A DNA stretch of 64,000 nucleotides from Pseudomonadota bacterium (lineage in GTDB: Bacteria > Bdellovibrionota > Bacteriovoracia > Bacteriovoracales > Bacteriovoracaceae): contig JAIYBW010000002.1 in the NCBI GenBank assembly GCA_027488375.1, positions 372,001 through 436,000 on the forward strand. Direction: 5' to 3'. Shown piece after piece: positions 43,652-52,495 of the stretch (its first letter is position 1; every line of letters starts with the position of its first letter). Position numbers and translations under genes: made by a program. The notes beneath the pieces were generated by a model, which was not told where the DNA came from, did no database searches, and was given only the letters and a program-made list of their open reading frames with translations.

Positions 43652-44290
43652 ATGAAAAAATTATTATTATTTTTTTCTTTAATCATTATCCATTCACCAT
43701 GTTTTGCAGATATGAGAAACGAGCAAAGAACATGGCTTGGTCTTTTTGCGCAAAAGAAGATAAATTCGAATTTAAATCTTTGGGCAGAAACTCAACTCCG
43801 GCATGATGAAACTCATCAAACCATGAATCAAGTTCTTAACAGATTTGGATTATTAAGACCTCTAAACTCCAATCATGAACTCGGCCTGCTCTTTGCTTAT
43901 GTTCAATCCAGTACAATAAAAGAATATCGCCCAACTCTTCAACATACCTATCGGTCTCAAATAAGTCTTAATTCTTTTGCTGTCAGAAATAGACTTGAGT
44001 TCAGAGAACTTGAAGAGCAAGAAGCTAGATCTATGCGATGGCGTACCCTTTTGAGATGGTCCCAAACATTAAATGATGATTCTGATTTTATTGTTTGGGA
44101 TGAACCATTTTTGACAATCACTCATGAAGATTGGACTGGAAATAGATTTATTGAAAGAAATAGATTTTTTATAGGCTCAAAAATTAAATGGCGTGAATTC
44201 TTTATTGAAGTAGGTTATCTCAACCAATTCATTCCCCGTGAGAATAAATCAGTTCAAGAGCATGCCCTTGTGACGTATATCTTTTTCTAA
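43652..44290 (+). CDS. DUF2490-family outer-membrane barrel protein
   Basis: A 212-residue protein with a signal peptide (cleavage near CFAD, residue 20), repeated short beta strands (NLNLWAETQLRHDE, LLRPLNSNHELGLLFAYV, FAVRNRLEFRELE) and a terminal FF. The strand order and the R-x-R-L-E-x-R-E element fit DUF2490 barrels. Function unknown. Confidence 0.75.
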   Translation: MKKLLLFFSLIIIHSPCFADMRNEQRTWLGLFAQKKINSNLNLWAETQLRHDETHQTMNQVLNRFGLLRPLNSNHELGLLFAYVQSSTIKEYRPTLQHTYRSQISLNSFAVRNRLEFRELEEQEARSMRWRTLLRWSQTLNDDSDFIVWDEPFLTITHEDWTGNRFIERNRFFIGSKIKWREFFIEVGYLNQFIPRENKSVQEHALVTYIFF

Positions 44291-44404
44291 AAGCCAGGGT
44301 GTCAAAAGATTTGACGGCCCCCCTTCATCTTTACAGGCCTCATTTTAGACCAGCTCCTTTTGTGACAGAATCCATTCAATTCATTTTAACCAACAGGAGC
44401 CATT

Positions 44405-44860
44405 ATGAAATTTATCACACTTTTTCTCGCAGCCTCTTTTTCTTTCAGCGCTTTATCTTCAACAGTTGACCCTAACTATAATGAAAACTGCGCAAAACGC
44501 TATATTAGAGCCTCTCAAGATTTAGCTGTGATTGCTGAAGTATTTAATAACGGAGATATTGGTAAAGCTGAATATGCTGGTCGAGTTGCAGCAGTTGACA
44601 GCACAGTTCTGGCGCTAAGAACATATTGTATCAACGAAAATAGTGAAGCTCAGGCCTGTGTTTCTCAAACAAAAGAAGCCTTCACAATTATGCGTGAGAA
44701 GATGGATGTAAGAGAAGTTTTAAAAGGCAACATCTCAAGAGTGCCAGTATCAGTCTTAGATTTACGTCGCCTAATCAAAGGTTCTGTACGCGGATTTATT
44801 CGTGGTCTGAGAAATGGAAATGATAACATCTGTAATCTTGATGAATCATTCTTGAACTAA
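44405..44860 (+). CDS. Exported small helical protein
   Basis: A 151-residue protein with a signal peptide (cleavage near ALSST, residue 19) and a mature helical domain with four cysteines (NENCAKR, RTYCIN, QACVS, DNICN) that could form two disulfides. No family recognised. It is monocistronic: AGGAG precedes the ATG and a strong terminator follows. Confidence 0.65.
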   Translation: MKFITLFLAASFSFSALSSTVDPNYNENCAKRYIRASQDLAVIAEVFNNGDIGKAEYAGRVAAVDSTVLALRTYCINENSEAQACVSQTKEAFTIMREKMDVREVLKGNISRVPVSVLDLRRLIKGSVRGFIRGLRNGNDNICNLDESFLN

Positions 44861-44874
44861 GCTAACCTTGAATT

Positions 44875-44906
44875 GGGGAGGAGCTTGTTTCCTCCCCGTA
44901 TTTTTT
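44875..44906 (+). terminator. Intrinsic terminator after the 44405 gene
   Basis: GGGGAGGA (44875-44882) pairs with TCCTCCCC (44890-44897), 8 bp, followed by GTA and six T. It ends at the stop codon of the convergent DCC-family gene. Confidence 0.88.
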
Positions 44907-45285
44907 ACTTTCGCGGACATTCGTTACAATCTTCAGAATTCTTCTTTGATAACTCTCTCAACTCTTCCACTTTTTGATAAAAATAGTCTTTAATCTTCTG
45001 CCCTTGATCAGTCTCTAGGAGCCAAGCAAGTTTTGAAACCCCAGGCAAACGACCGGCCAGATAATCAACCACCTCAGGACCTTTCAAAATCTTATGGTCT
45101 TCTGTAATGAGGTGAACTTTTTCTAAACAATCCTGCCTCGATAACTCTGGAAACGCAGAATAAATTTCCTCTTCTCGGGCCGAAATAAAGTTCAATTTCT
45201 TATCTAAAAACTCAAGTCCTTGCTTAAATCTTAAACAAAGCGGGCACTCAGGATCATAAAGAACGACGGGTAAATGGTATTTCAT
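44905..45285 (-). CDS. DCC-family (DUF393) thiol-disulfide oxidoreductase-like protein
   Basis: A 126-residue protein with LYDPECPLCLRFKQ near the N-terminus, the D-x-x-C-x-x-C motif of DUF393, and the thioredoxin-like continuation (FISAREEE, KILKGPEVVDYL). It is cytoplasmic, with no signal. A C-terminal C-N-E-C pair is an addition. It is 16 bp from the divergent phoX gene. Confidence 0.8.
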   Translation of the reverse strand: MKYHLPVVLYDPECPLCLRFKQGLEFLDKKLNFISAREEEIYSAFPELSRQDCLEKVHLITEDHKILKGPEVVDYLAGRLPGVSKLAWLLETDQGQKIKDYFYQKVEELRELSKKNSEDCNECPRK

Positions 45286-45301
45286 AGGTCTTTATTATAT
45301 C

Positions 45302-46891
45302 ATGGAAAGAGAACAATTATCCCAGAGGTCGAATTTGCAACGGCGTGATTTTTTACAGTTTTTAGGAATTTCAGGACTAGGCTTTTCGGCAAGTCATGAT
45401 GTTTTGGCCAAGATTCCAGAAACTAAACCTTTTAAACTCCCCTCACTTCCTCCCAGTCATCAAGATGAAGTCAGGCTTGTTGATGGATTAAAGTTTGAAA
45501 TCTTGATTCGCTGGGGTGAAAAGATAAATGCCAAGGAAAAGTTTGGTTTTAATAATGATTTTATTGCCTTTCATAGCTTAGAAAAGGATAGAGCACTTCT
45601 TTGGGTAAACCATGAATCAGTAAACTCACTTTTTATCAATGGGACTAAGAGAACAAAAGAGAATATTGATCTTGAAAGACTAGAAGTGGGTGGCTCAATC
45701 CTTGAAATTAAAAAAACAAATTCTCGTTGGGAATTTGTTAAAGACTCTCCATTCAATCGTCGCCTTGATGCTACAACGAAAATTCCATTTGCCTGGCCCG
45801 AGAAAATTATGGACGCTGATACGGCCATTGGGACGATGGCCGGCTGTGCAGGCGGATATACTCCCTGGGGAACTTTTCTATCATGTGAAGAAAACTACGA
45901 TATGTTTTGGGGGGAAAGAGACCGCAAAGGCAATACCAAAACTCAAGCTTGGATGCGTTGGAATGAAGTGTATCCACTTCCACCTGAACACTATGGTTGG
46001 GTGGTGGAAATTAATCCCAAATCAGGTGATGCCAAAAAACTTGTGTCCCTCGGTCGCATGGCCCATGAGTGTGCGGCAGTGACAAAAGCCAAGAACGGCA
46101 AAGTTGTTGCCTACACAGGCGACGATACCATTAATGAACACCTCTATAAGTTTATTTCAAACTCGAATGATTCTCTTGAATCTGGAAAAATATACGTGGC
46201 GAACCTTGAAAAGGGAGAATGGATCTCTCTCAATCTTGTAGACCAACCACTTCTCCAAAAACATTTTAAAACACAAACTGAAGTTCAAATTTGGATGAGA
46301 GAAGCAGCCAAAATTGTGGGAGCAACTCCATTAGATAGACCAGAGGATATTGAATTTGATCCACTCACCGGGAATGTTCTTATCACTCTCACAAATAATA
46401 AAGTGAATAAGAATTTTTATGGCTCCATTCTTAAAATTTCTGAAAAAGATAATGATCCTGGAAGTCTGACTTTTAATCACGACACTTTTATTTCTGGGGG
46501 TAAAGAAACAGGATTTGCCTGCCCTGATAATATGGTCTTTGATCCCCAAGGAAACCTTTGGTTCACAACAGATATTGCCGGAGATGCCATTGGTAATGGA
46601 CCTTATGAAGGTTTTGGCAATAACTCTCTTTTTGTCTTTTTGAGATCAGGTCCATCCAAAGGTCGACTGATTAGAGTCGCCACAGCTCCTAATGATGCTG
46701 AATTTACGGGGCCCTGTTTTTCACCAGATTACAAAACTCTTTTTCTCTCGGTCCAACATCCAGGAGAAGAAAGCTCTTCATTAAAAAATTTAACTAGCCA
46801 CTGGCCTGATGGTGGAACAAGTATTCCCCAACCTTGTGTCATCACTATACAAGGTCCTCTCCTTAATCAAATTACTTTAGGAAAATTATGA
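45302..46891 (+). CDS. phoX: PhoX-family alkaline phosphatase (DUF839), Tat-exported
   Basis: A 529-residue protein with a twin-Arg signal (QRRDFLQFLGISG). Core motifs of PhoX follow: LLWVNHES, TMAGCAGGYTPWGTFLSCEEN (metal-binding Cys-Glu-Glu), WVVEINPKSG, GRMAHECAAV, YTGDD, RPEDIEFDP, ACPDNMVFDPQGNLWFTTD and GPCFSPD. PhoX uses Ca and Fe and acts in the periplasm to release phosphate. It overlaps the ferredoxin gene by ATGA (46888-46891). Confidence 0.9.
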   Translation: MEREQLSQRSNLQRRDFLQFLGISGLGFSASHDVLAKIPETKPFKLPSLPPSHQDEVRLVDGLKFEILIRWGEKINAKEKFGFNNDFIAFHSLEKDRALLWVNHESVNSLFINGTKRTKENIDLERLEVGGSILEIKKTNSRWEFVKDSPFNRRLDATTKIPFAWPEKIMDADTAIGTMAGCAGGYTPWGTFLSCEENYDMFWGERDRKGNTKTQAWMRWNEVYPLPPEHYGWVVEINPKSGDAKKLVSLGRMAHECAAVTKAKNGKVVAYTGDDTINEHLYKFISNSNDSLESGKIYVANLEKGEWISLNLVDQPLLQKHFKTQTEVQIWMREAAKIVGATPLDRPEDIEFDPLTGNVLITLTNNKVNKNFYGSILKISEKDNDPGSLTFNHDTFISGGKETGFACPDNMVFDPQGNLWFTTDIAGDAIGNGPYEGFGNNSLFVFLRSGPSKGRLIRVATAPNDAEFTGPCFSPDYKTLFLSVQHPGEESSSLKNLTSHWPDGGTSIPQPCVITIQGPLLNQITLGKL

Positions 46892-47187
46892 AAAATGAAA
46901 AAATGCACTCTAAATTAGAAATCTATATCTGTAATTATGATAGACCCGGCGAAGATAGTTGTTATGCCAAAGGTTCTAAAGAACTCACAGATGATTTAAA
47001 GAAATGGGCGAAAGATGAATCTCAAAAAGGGCTTAAAGTCGTTCGCGGAGGATGTCTGGGCAAATGCTCTGAAGGCATTGCGATTGCTTGTTATCCAAAA
47101 AAAGAATTCATTCTTGAGGCAAAAAAAGAAGATATCGTAGAAATAAAAAAGGGCCTCAAAGAGGCCCTTGATCAACTTAAAAGCTAA
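46888..47187 (+). CDS. Thioredoxin-like [2Fe-2S] ferredoxin
   Basis: A 99-residue protein of the Shethna type: IYICNYDRPGEDSCYAKG (first two Cys) and VVRGGCLGKCSEGIAIACYP (last two). These ferredoxins carry electrons in the cytoplasm. It is coupled to phoX by a 4-bp overlap. The end of its frame contains the hairpin terminator of the convergent carboxypeptidase. Confidence 0.88.
   Translation: MKNEKMHSKLEIYICNYDRPGEDSCYAKGSKELTDDLKKWAKDESQKGLKVVRGGCLGKCSEGIAIACYPKKEFILEAKKEDIVEIKKGLKEALDQLKS
47145..47167 (-). terminator. Carboxypeptidase terminator embedded in the ferredoxin gene
   Basis: GGGCCTC (47151-47157) pairs with GAGGCCC (47161-47167) with an AAA loop. On the minus strand the stem is followed by TTTTTTATTT. 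It lies 10 bp past the M14 gene stop and inside the last codons of the opposite gene. Confidence 0.85.
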
Positions 47188-48523
47188 CGCTTACTTTTTG
47201 AGAGATATCGACATTTGAGAGTTTTTTGACTTTTAATCCTTCGAAAGAAAAATCATAGACTCCTGTTTTGAGGATAACAAAGAAACTTCCGTCAGGATTA
47301 ATTTTATAAGTCTGAAGAAGCTCAGAAGTTCCTGTTTTGAAAATTTTGATTGTTTGATAATCCTTAGAATCAACCACACCATTTAAGCTTGGACCATTTA
47401 ATCGGTTTAAAAGGTGCATCCAACCTGGACGGTTTCTTAAAACAGTTTTATTTCTCCATTGAGCATAACTCGGATGAAAACCTTGCATAGAGCTATTGAC
47501 TTCAATAACGTAAGGAATAACTTGGTGCTCAGAATACATCCAATCTATATCTCCCCCATCAGCATTATAGAGAAGCTCCCAAGCTGTGCCGGGTTTATAA
47601 TCAATTTTCTTTCCAATTTCAGCACCAATTTGTTCTACGGCTTCAGCGGTAGGCGTTTTCTTCGGACGACATCCAAAAGGATAAATCACAATCTCAGAAT
47701 AAGAGTGATAAGAAATATTAAAAACAGGTTTAATCGAAGCCACAAGATTCATCATCGCTTGTGTCTCAGGTTCTGAAGCTGGGGAAGTTCCACGATAGTC
47801 CTGAGCACTTTGATATGCACTTGATCCATTACAAGAGTTCCAACCCGTTGGATAATTTCGGTTAATATCAACACCATAACCACCACGAGTATTTTTTCTC
47901 CACATGGAGTTTTCAAGCCACATTTTATTATTCCCATCTACGTTAAACATAGGAACAACCCAAATCTCAGTGCTATCAACCCACTTCGTCACTTCTGCAT
48001 TTGTTCCATATTGTGAAGTTAGATAATCCACCATATCTGTTGTCACTTCTGGAGTCATCACTTCTCTAGCGTGGTGCATGGCATTTACAAGCACAGTTGG
48101 TTCAACTTCATCTTCCGAAGCATTATCAGAAATTTTAATCGCCAAAATTTCTCTTCCTTCCAGAGATTTACCAATCACTTTAATGGACGTGATATCAGGA
48201 TATTTAGCATGAATATCATTCACAAAATCTGTAATTTCATCAGGATTTTTATAATCCTCATCTGGAGCGGCCGAAAGATTTTGAGGAAATGAAAATTTAA
48301 TGACCGCTGATTTTTGTGATGAAAGATTCGCAAATTCTTCATCTGTAAGAAGTGCTTCTATTTCATTTGTTTTATAGTTAACACCTGTGACATCAAATTG
48401 ATTAGCACGAAGAAATGATTTCATTCCTTCATTTAGATCAAAGCGAACAATGTGAGCATTCTGGGCCATAACTGATGCTGGTAACATGACCAGGGCCAGA
48501 AGGCATCCTTTCCAATTTAACAT
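47177..48523 (-). CDS. Secreted M14 zinc carboxypeptidase
   Basis: A 448-residue protein with a signal peptide (cleavage near VMAQ, residue 20), a short prodomain, then the M14 domain. HHAREVMTPE is the H-x-x-E zinc site, WRKNTRGGYGVDINRNYPTGWN the substrate region, SEPETQAM a conserved helix, FNISYHSYSEIVIYPFG the second zinc His, and VIPYVIEVNSS the catalytic Glu. A beta-sandwich tail follows. It cleaves C-terminal residues from peptides, useful for a proteolytic or predatory life. AAGGAG precedes the ATG. Confidence 0.92.
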   Translation of the reverse strand: MLNWKGCLLALVMLPASVMAQNAHIVRFDLNEGMKSFLRANQFDVTGVNYKTNEIEALLTDEEFANLSSQKSAVIKFSFPQNLSAAPDEDYKNPDEITDFVNDIHAKYPDITSIKVIGKSLEGREILAIKISDNASEDEVEPTVLVNAMHHAREVMTPEVTTDMVDYLTSQYGTNAEVTKWVDSTEIWVVPMFNVDGNNKMWLENSMWRKNTRGGYGVDINRNYPTGWNSCNGSSAYQSAQDYRGTSPASEPETQAMMNLVASIKPVFNISYHSYSEIVIYPFGCRPKKTPTAEAVEQIGAEIGKKIDYKPGTAWELLYNADGGDIDWMYSEHQVIPYVIEVNSSMQGFHPSYAQWRNKTVLRNRPGWMHLLNRLNGPSLNGVVDSKDYQTIKIFKTGTSELLQTYKINPDGSFFVILKTGVYDFSFEGLKVKKLSNVDISQKVSVSF

Positions 48524-48646
48524 ATCCTACTCCTTAGATTTGTATGACCTAAGCAGATCAAAAGAGGAGAGAATAGTAAAACAAAGAACGCCTAAGGTAA
48601 GAAAAAGTATGGCGATACCCGACAAAAACAGACCACTAAGAAATAA

Positions 48647-50917
48647 TTAATAGCCTTTAGCTGCTTTCATGAAAACATTTATATTCTTTTGGCGCGACTG
48701 ATAGAGCCTCATAAAGGATCCAAAAACAGTGTCATAGTCTTGAGATATTTCAACTGTAATGAATTGCATTCCCTCATCATCAGTTTCAAGGGTAGTGACC
48801 TTGCCATCTAATTTTAATATGGTGTCTTTGCTCATGTAGTTGAAATTAAGATTTAATTTCACTGGTCGATCAACGAGAAGCCCTAGTTGCGTGGATTTAA
48901 AAATGATATTGCAATCAAAGTAATCATCAAGTTTACATTCAACTTTAACGAGGTCTTGTACTAGATAAGAAACTACTTTGGCAGACTGGATTGCCTCTTC
49001 AAGATCTTTTGGAAGCTCATCATCAAGTTCTAATTTGGTATTTTTATCAAAAGGAAGCACATTATCAGGTAACTCTTCATTTTCGACCTGTGCTCCTGCC
49101 TGATTCGCCAATTTCTTATTTGCTTTTAAAGCATCAGGACTTGCTCCAGATGAGGCCTCCTCATCCGCGAATCTCCCTCCATCATCTCTTTTTCTAAGGG
49201 CTTGTGGCAAAGATCCTTTTGGATCATTTTGTTGATTATCAGATTCATTTTTCTCTGGTTGAGGCTTACTATTTTTTTCTAATGATGGAGAAGAAAGATG
49301 TCCATTTAACTGATCAGTCTTGCTTTTCCCTGCATAGGCAGAAGGAGACTTAGCCTCTCTCTCTTTTTCTGCTTTATTCAGCTCAGGATTTTTTAAATGA
49401 CTTTTCAGACTATCTGTTGATCCTTCACCACCTAAATCTCCACCTTGATCTTGATCCCTAAATTGAGGATCAATTTTTCCAGCAAGATTACCAGAAACAC
49501 CATCTTTTTTAATCGAATGACCTAAATCATCCTTAGCATCATATTGCTCAGCTGCGTTATGGTTCTTATAATAGGTACTGACCTTACCTTTATTATCAAG
49601 CCCTAGTTCTTGACCTTCATTAAAAGCTTCAGGTGCTGGCCCATTCCAAGGATCATCAACACTATCACCACCTTGGCCTTTCGTTTCTTCATCCCAAAAA
49701 GATGGTCCTGAATTTTTTGTCGTTTTTTGTGATAATGGATCACTGCTAAGATCATTGTCACCCGGATTTAGATCCATTGAAAGTGGAGCACCACCTAATT
49801 GAGCTGTTTTAGCCTTGCCAGACAAAGGATCAATATTAAGATTGGAAGTTTTCCCTTTTCCAGACAAAGGGCCATAATCTAAAGTGCTCGTTTTTCCTTT
49901 ACCTGAAAGTGGATCATAGTCCAGGGTATCAGTTTTACCTTTACCAGATAAATTTTTATATAAATCAGTTTCATTTTCAATGGACTCATCTTCACCATCC
50001 GATTGAATGTCATTTCTGAACACAAGTTCTTTATTAAAGCTCTCAATAATTTTTTGTAATTTTGTTTTAGCGAAATCAGAATTTTTACAAATAGTTAATG
50101 CACGATCTTTTAACTTTAAGCGATGATGAATAACCTCAGATTCTTTATAAAAGAGCTCGAAACTACTGCCTGCAAAGAGCCAATTATTTTCACTCCAAAT
50201 GAACTCAGGCTTCTGATCACCTCTAAAAAACCAGGATCCCTGACCAAAAATAAAAACTCTGTTGTCTTCTTTAAAATCAAATCTCCAAACCCCTGGAGTT
50301 CCGGAGTCAACCCACTGAGCGACATAAGGACTTGGTCCCATAAATTTTACGAGCCATTTAGCCAAAACCTTTTTACAGTCATTATCATTTCGAAGAATCC
50401 AAATATCGTCTTCACACTCAAGGGCTTGGGCCCAATTAGGAATAGCATCAGATATTTTTTTATCTGAACTTTTTACCTCATCCCTTGAAGATGATTGTGA
50501 ACTCAGACTAGATGATAAATTTTGTTTGGTTGATACAGCAAGTGAACGCATCAAAAAATCAATTTTAAAGCGAAGACCTTTTGCATTGATAGAGGGTTCA
50601 ACAATATCAGTAATACCTAACCGCAAAATAGCTTTTTCAAATTGTTTATCACCTGAAAAATTCACGATTAAAATCTTTGCAGGGCAAATCTTTGAATTTT
50701 TTTTGGCATTTTTAAGGAAAGTGGCCAGCTCAATAAGATCAGTCTTTTCTTTTAAGGCACAGATGATGAGTCCAGAAGTTGATGATCCGAGAGACTTAAT
50801 CAATTCATCAGAATTTTCACAGGCCTGTATTGGAATTGTCGTTTTTATCAGCAAAGATTCATTAAGAGTTTTAAATTCAGATCTAAAAAGAAATTTAAAA
50901 ACGGACTGCTGTTCCAT
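48647..50917 (-). CDS. Large regulator-like protein: REC-like N-terminus, repeat/linker, PilZ-like C-terminus
   Basis: A 756-residue protein in three parts. Residues 1-130 resemble a response-regulator receiver fold (KILIVNFSGD, AILRLGITDIVEP) without a clear phospho-acceptor. Residues about 158-300 form a second globular part (WRFDFKEDNRVFIFGQGSWF). Residues 310-640 are low complexity, rich in D, K, S, G and N, with four tandem 14-residue repeats (S-G-K-G-K-T-x-x-L) and later echoes. Residues 645-756 look like a PilZ-type beta barrel (VDRPVKLNLNFNY). A cyclic-di-GMP-linked role is possible but not shown. Confidence 0.6.
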   Translation of the reverse strand: MEQQSVFKFLFRSEFKTLNESLLIKTTIPIQACENSDELIKSLGSSTSGLIICALKEKTDLIELATFLKNAKKNSKICPAKILIVNFSGDKQFEKAILRLGITDIVEPSINAKGLRFKIDFLMRSLAVSTKQNLSSSLSSQSSSRDEVKSSDKKISDAIPNWAQALECEDDIWILRNDNDCKKVLAKWLVKFMGPSPYVAQWVDSGTPGVWRFDFKEDNRVFIFGQGSWFFRGDQKPEFIWSENNWLFAGSSFELFYKESEVIHHRLKLKDRALTICKNSDFAKTKLQKIIESFNKELVFRNDIQSDGEDESIENETDLYKNLSGKGKTDTLDYDPLSGKGKTSTLDYGPLSGKGKTSNLNIDPLSGKAKTAQLGGAPLSMDLNPGDNDLSSDPLSQKTTKNSGPSFWDEETKGQGGDSVDDPWNGPAPEAFNEGQELGLDNKGKVSTYYKNHNAAEQYDAKDDLGHSIKKDGVSGNLAGKIDPQFRDQDQGGDLGGEGSTDSLKSHLKNPELNKAEKEREAKSPSAYAGKSKTDQLNGHLSSPSLEKNSKPQPEKNESDNQQNDPKGSLPQALRKRDDGGRFADEEASSGASPDALKANKKLANQAGAQVENEELPDNVLPFDKNTKLELDDELPKDLEEAIQSAKVVSYLVQDLVKVECKLDDYFDCNIIFKSTQLGLLVDRPVKLNLNFNYMSKDTILKLDGKVTTLETDDEGMQFITVEISQDYDTVFGSFMRLYQSRQKNINVFMKAAKGY
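49784..49951 (-). repeat. Four tandem 42-bp (14-residue) coding repeats
   Basis: The encoded units are LSGKGKTDTLDYDP, LSGKGKTSTLDYGP, LSGKGKTSNLNIDP and LSGKAKTAQLGGAP (residues 323-378). The same core recurs singly at about 530-541 (GKSKTDQLNGHL). Third-position differences show they are not recent copies. Confidence 0.85.
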
Positions 50918-51077
50918 AAAACACCCTTATCATTAAGAACTACAGTTTCTTATCGTCATAGAGAGGAGATTCTTTATAAAAAAGCCTTGCTCATTATCTT
51001 TAAACTATGGATAACAAGGGTATTAAAGTAAGATAGAGAGATAACTCTTGAACATTTTATTAGTAGACCTTTTAAGT

Positions 51078-52484
51078 ATGGCAAACGAACTTGACACAGA
51101 AAATTTAGAGCCAGAGAATCAGGAACTCCTCCAGGATTTATCCGAACAGGGGAAAACAGCTGAACTCGTCGAAATGTTTGAAGAACTTCCGACCATGGAT
51201 GTGGCGGAGTTCATGGAAGAAAAGCCCATTGAGGAAGTCATCGATTACCTAAAAAAATTAGACCCAGAAGATCAGGGACGAATTTTTTCAGATTTTTCAC
51301 AAATTCTCCAAATAAAATTATTTCATCATTTAGATCGAAGAACATTTGCAAAAATTTTTGCTCAAATGTTTTCGGATATTCGCGCCGATCTTTATCAAGA
51401 ACTTTCAAAAGATCAACAAATTGAACTGCTCCCTTATCTTGATAAAAAAGTAAGAGAGGACGTTATTATTCTCTCCGCCTACCCTCCAGAGACGGCCGGC
51501 GGGATTATGACGACTGATTTTGCGACGATATTTGCTGATATGACAGCTGCTGAAGCTCTGGCGAAAATTCGTAAAGACGCCCCATCAAAAGATAATATCT
51601 ACTACATCTATGTTGTAGATCACTCAATGGTGATGAAAGGTTATGTCACGCTTAAAGACCTCGTTATGCATGAACCACAGGATAAAGTGAATGAAATGCT
51701 TAATGAATTTTTTGTCTATGCAGAAGTAAATGAAGATAGAGAATCTGTGGCACAAAAAATTGAAAAATATGATATCGTCGCGATCCCCGTTTTAAATTCA
51801 CTTAGTCAGCTCGTTGGGATTGTCTCTCACGAAGAAGCTATTGATATTATCCGAGCTGAGCAAGCAGAAGATTTTGAAAAATTTGGGGGGATTATGACCA
51901 CTCCAAATGATGATGAATATCTTCAAACATCATCATTTCACCATTTCAAAAAACGAGTAGTATGGCTTGTTTCGCTTGCAGCGATTGGAATTATTTCTGG
52001 GATGATTATTAATGCTTACCAAGGTGTTCTTGAGAGCTTTATCATCCTGGCCATGTATATGCCTATGATGGCGGCCACTGGTGGCAATACCGGCTCTCAA
52101 GCAGCGACAGTTGTTATTAGATCTCTCTCTCTTGGAGAAATTCATGATGAGGACTGGCCAAAAATTGTCTTCAAAGAAGCTAAAATTTCTTTCATGCTTT
52201 CTTTATCAGTGGCCTTACTCACTTATTTAAAAATTGCCTTTCTCTCTTTTCACTCTGTGCTGCCAACTGGATTCAGTATGGGCTATGTAGCCTTTACAAT
52301 TTCGCTCGCTATCGCGATCCAAGTTGTTTCTTCTGCTGTTATCGGGGCCGGTCTTCCACTGATTGTTAGACGGCTTGGTGGGGATCCTGCTGTTGTGGCA
52401 AGTCCTGCAATTTCTACGATCGTTGATATCACAGGCTTACTTATTTACTTCACAGTCGCTTCAATTAGCTTAGGTATTTCTTAG
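51078..52484 (+). CDS. mgtE: MgtE-family magnesium transporter
   Basis: A 468-residue protein with the MgtE plan: N-terminal superhelical domain (about 20-130), tandem CBS domains (about 135-250; PPETAGGIMTTDF, VGIVSHEEA), and five C-terminal membrane helices with ATGGNTGSQAATVVIRSLSLGEI, the pore signature. The cytosolic domain closes the channel when Mg is abundant. I used the ATG at 51078; a TTG 30 bases upstream (51048) is possible, and neither has a strong ribosome site. manC follows after 11 bp. Confidence 0.92.
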   Translation: MANELDTENLEPENQELLQDLSEQGKTAELVEMFEELPTMDVAEFMEEKPIEEVIDYLKKLDPEDQGRIFSDFSQILQIKLFHHLDRRTFAKIFAQMFSDIRADLYQELSKDQQIELLPYLDKKVREDVIILSAYPPETAGGIMTTDFATIFADMTAAEALAKIRKDAPSKDNIYYIYVVDHSMVMKGYVTLKDLVMHEPQDKVNEMLNEFFVYAEVNEDRESVAQKIEKYDIVAIPVLNSLSQLVGIVSHEEAIDIIRAEQAEDFEKFGGIMTTPNDDEYLQTSSFHHFKKRVVWLVSLAAIGIISGMIINAYQGVLESFIILAMYMPMMAATGGNTGSQAATVVIRSLSLGEIHDEDWPKIVFKEAKISFMLSLSVALLTYLKIAFLSFHSVLPTGFSMGYVAFTISLAIAIQVVSSAVIGAGLPLIVRRLGGDPAVVASPAISTIVDITGLLIYFTVASISLGIS

Positions 52485-52495
52485 GGAGTCCATCC

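Noticed and set aside
45690-46082. A 130-codon frame inside phoX
   Set aside because: Same strand, different frame, fully within the conserved PhoX catalytic region; a shadow.
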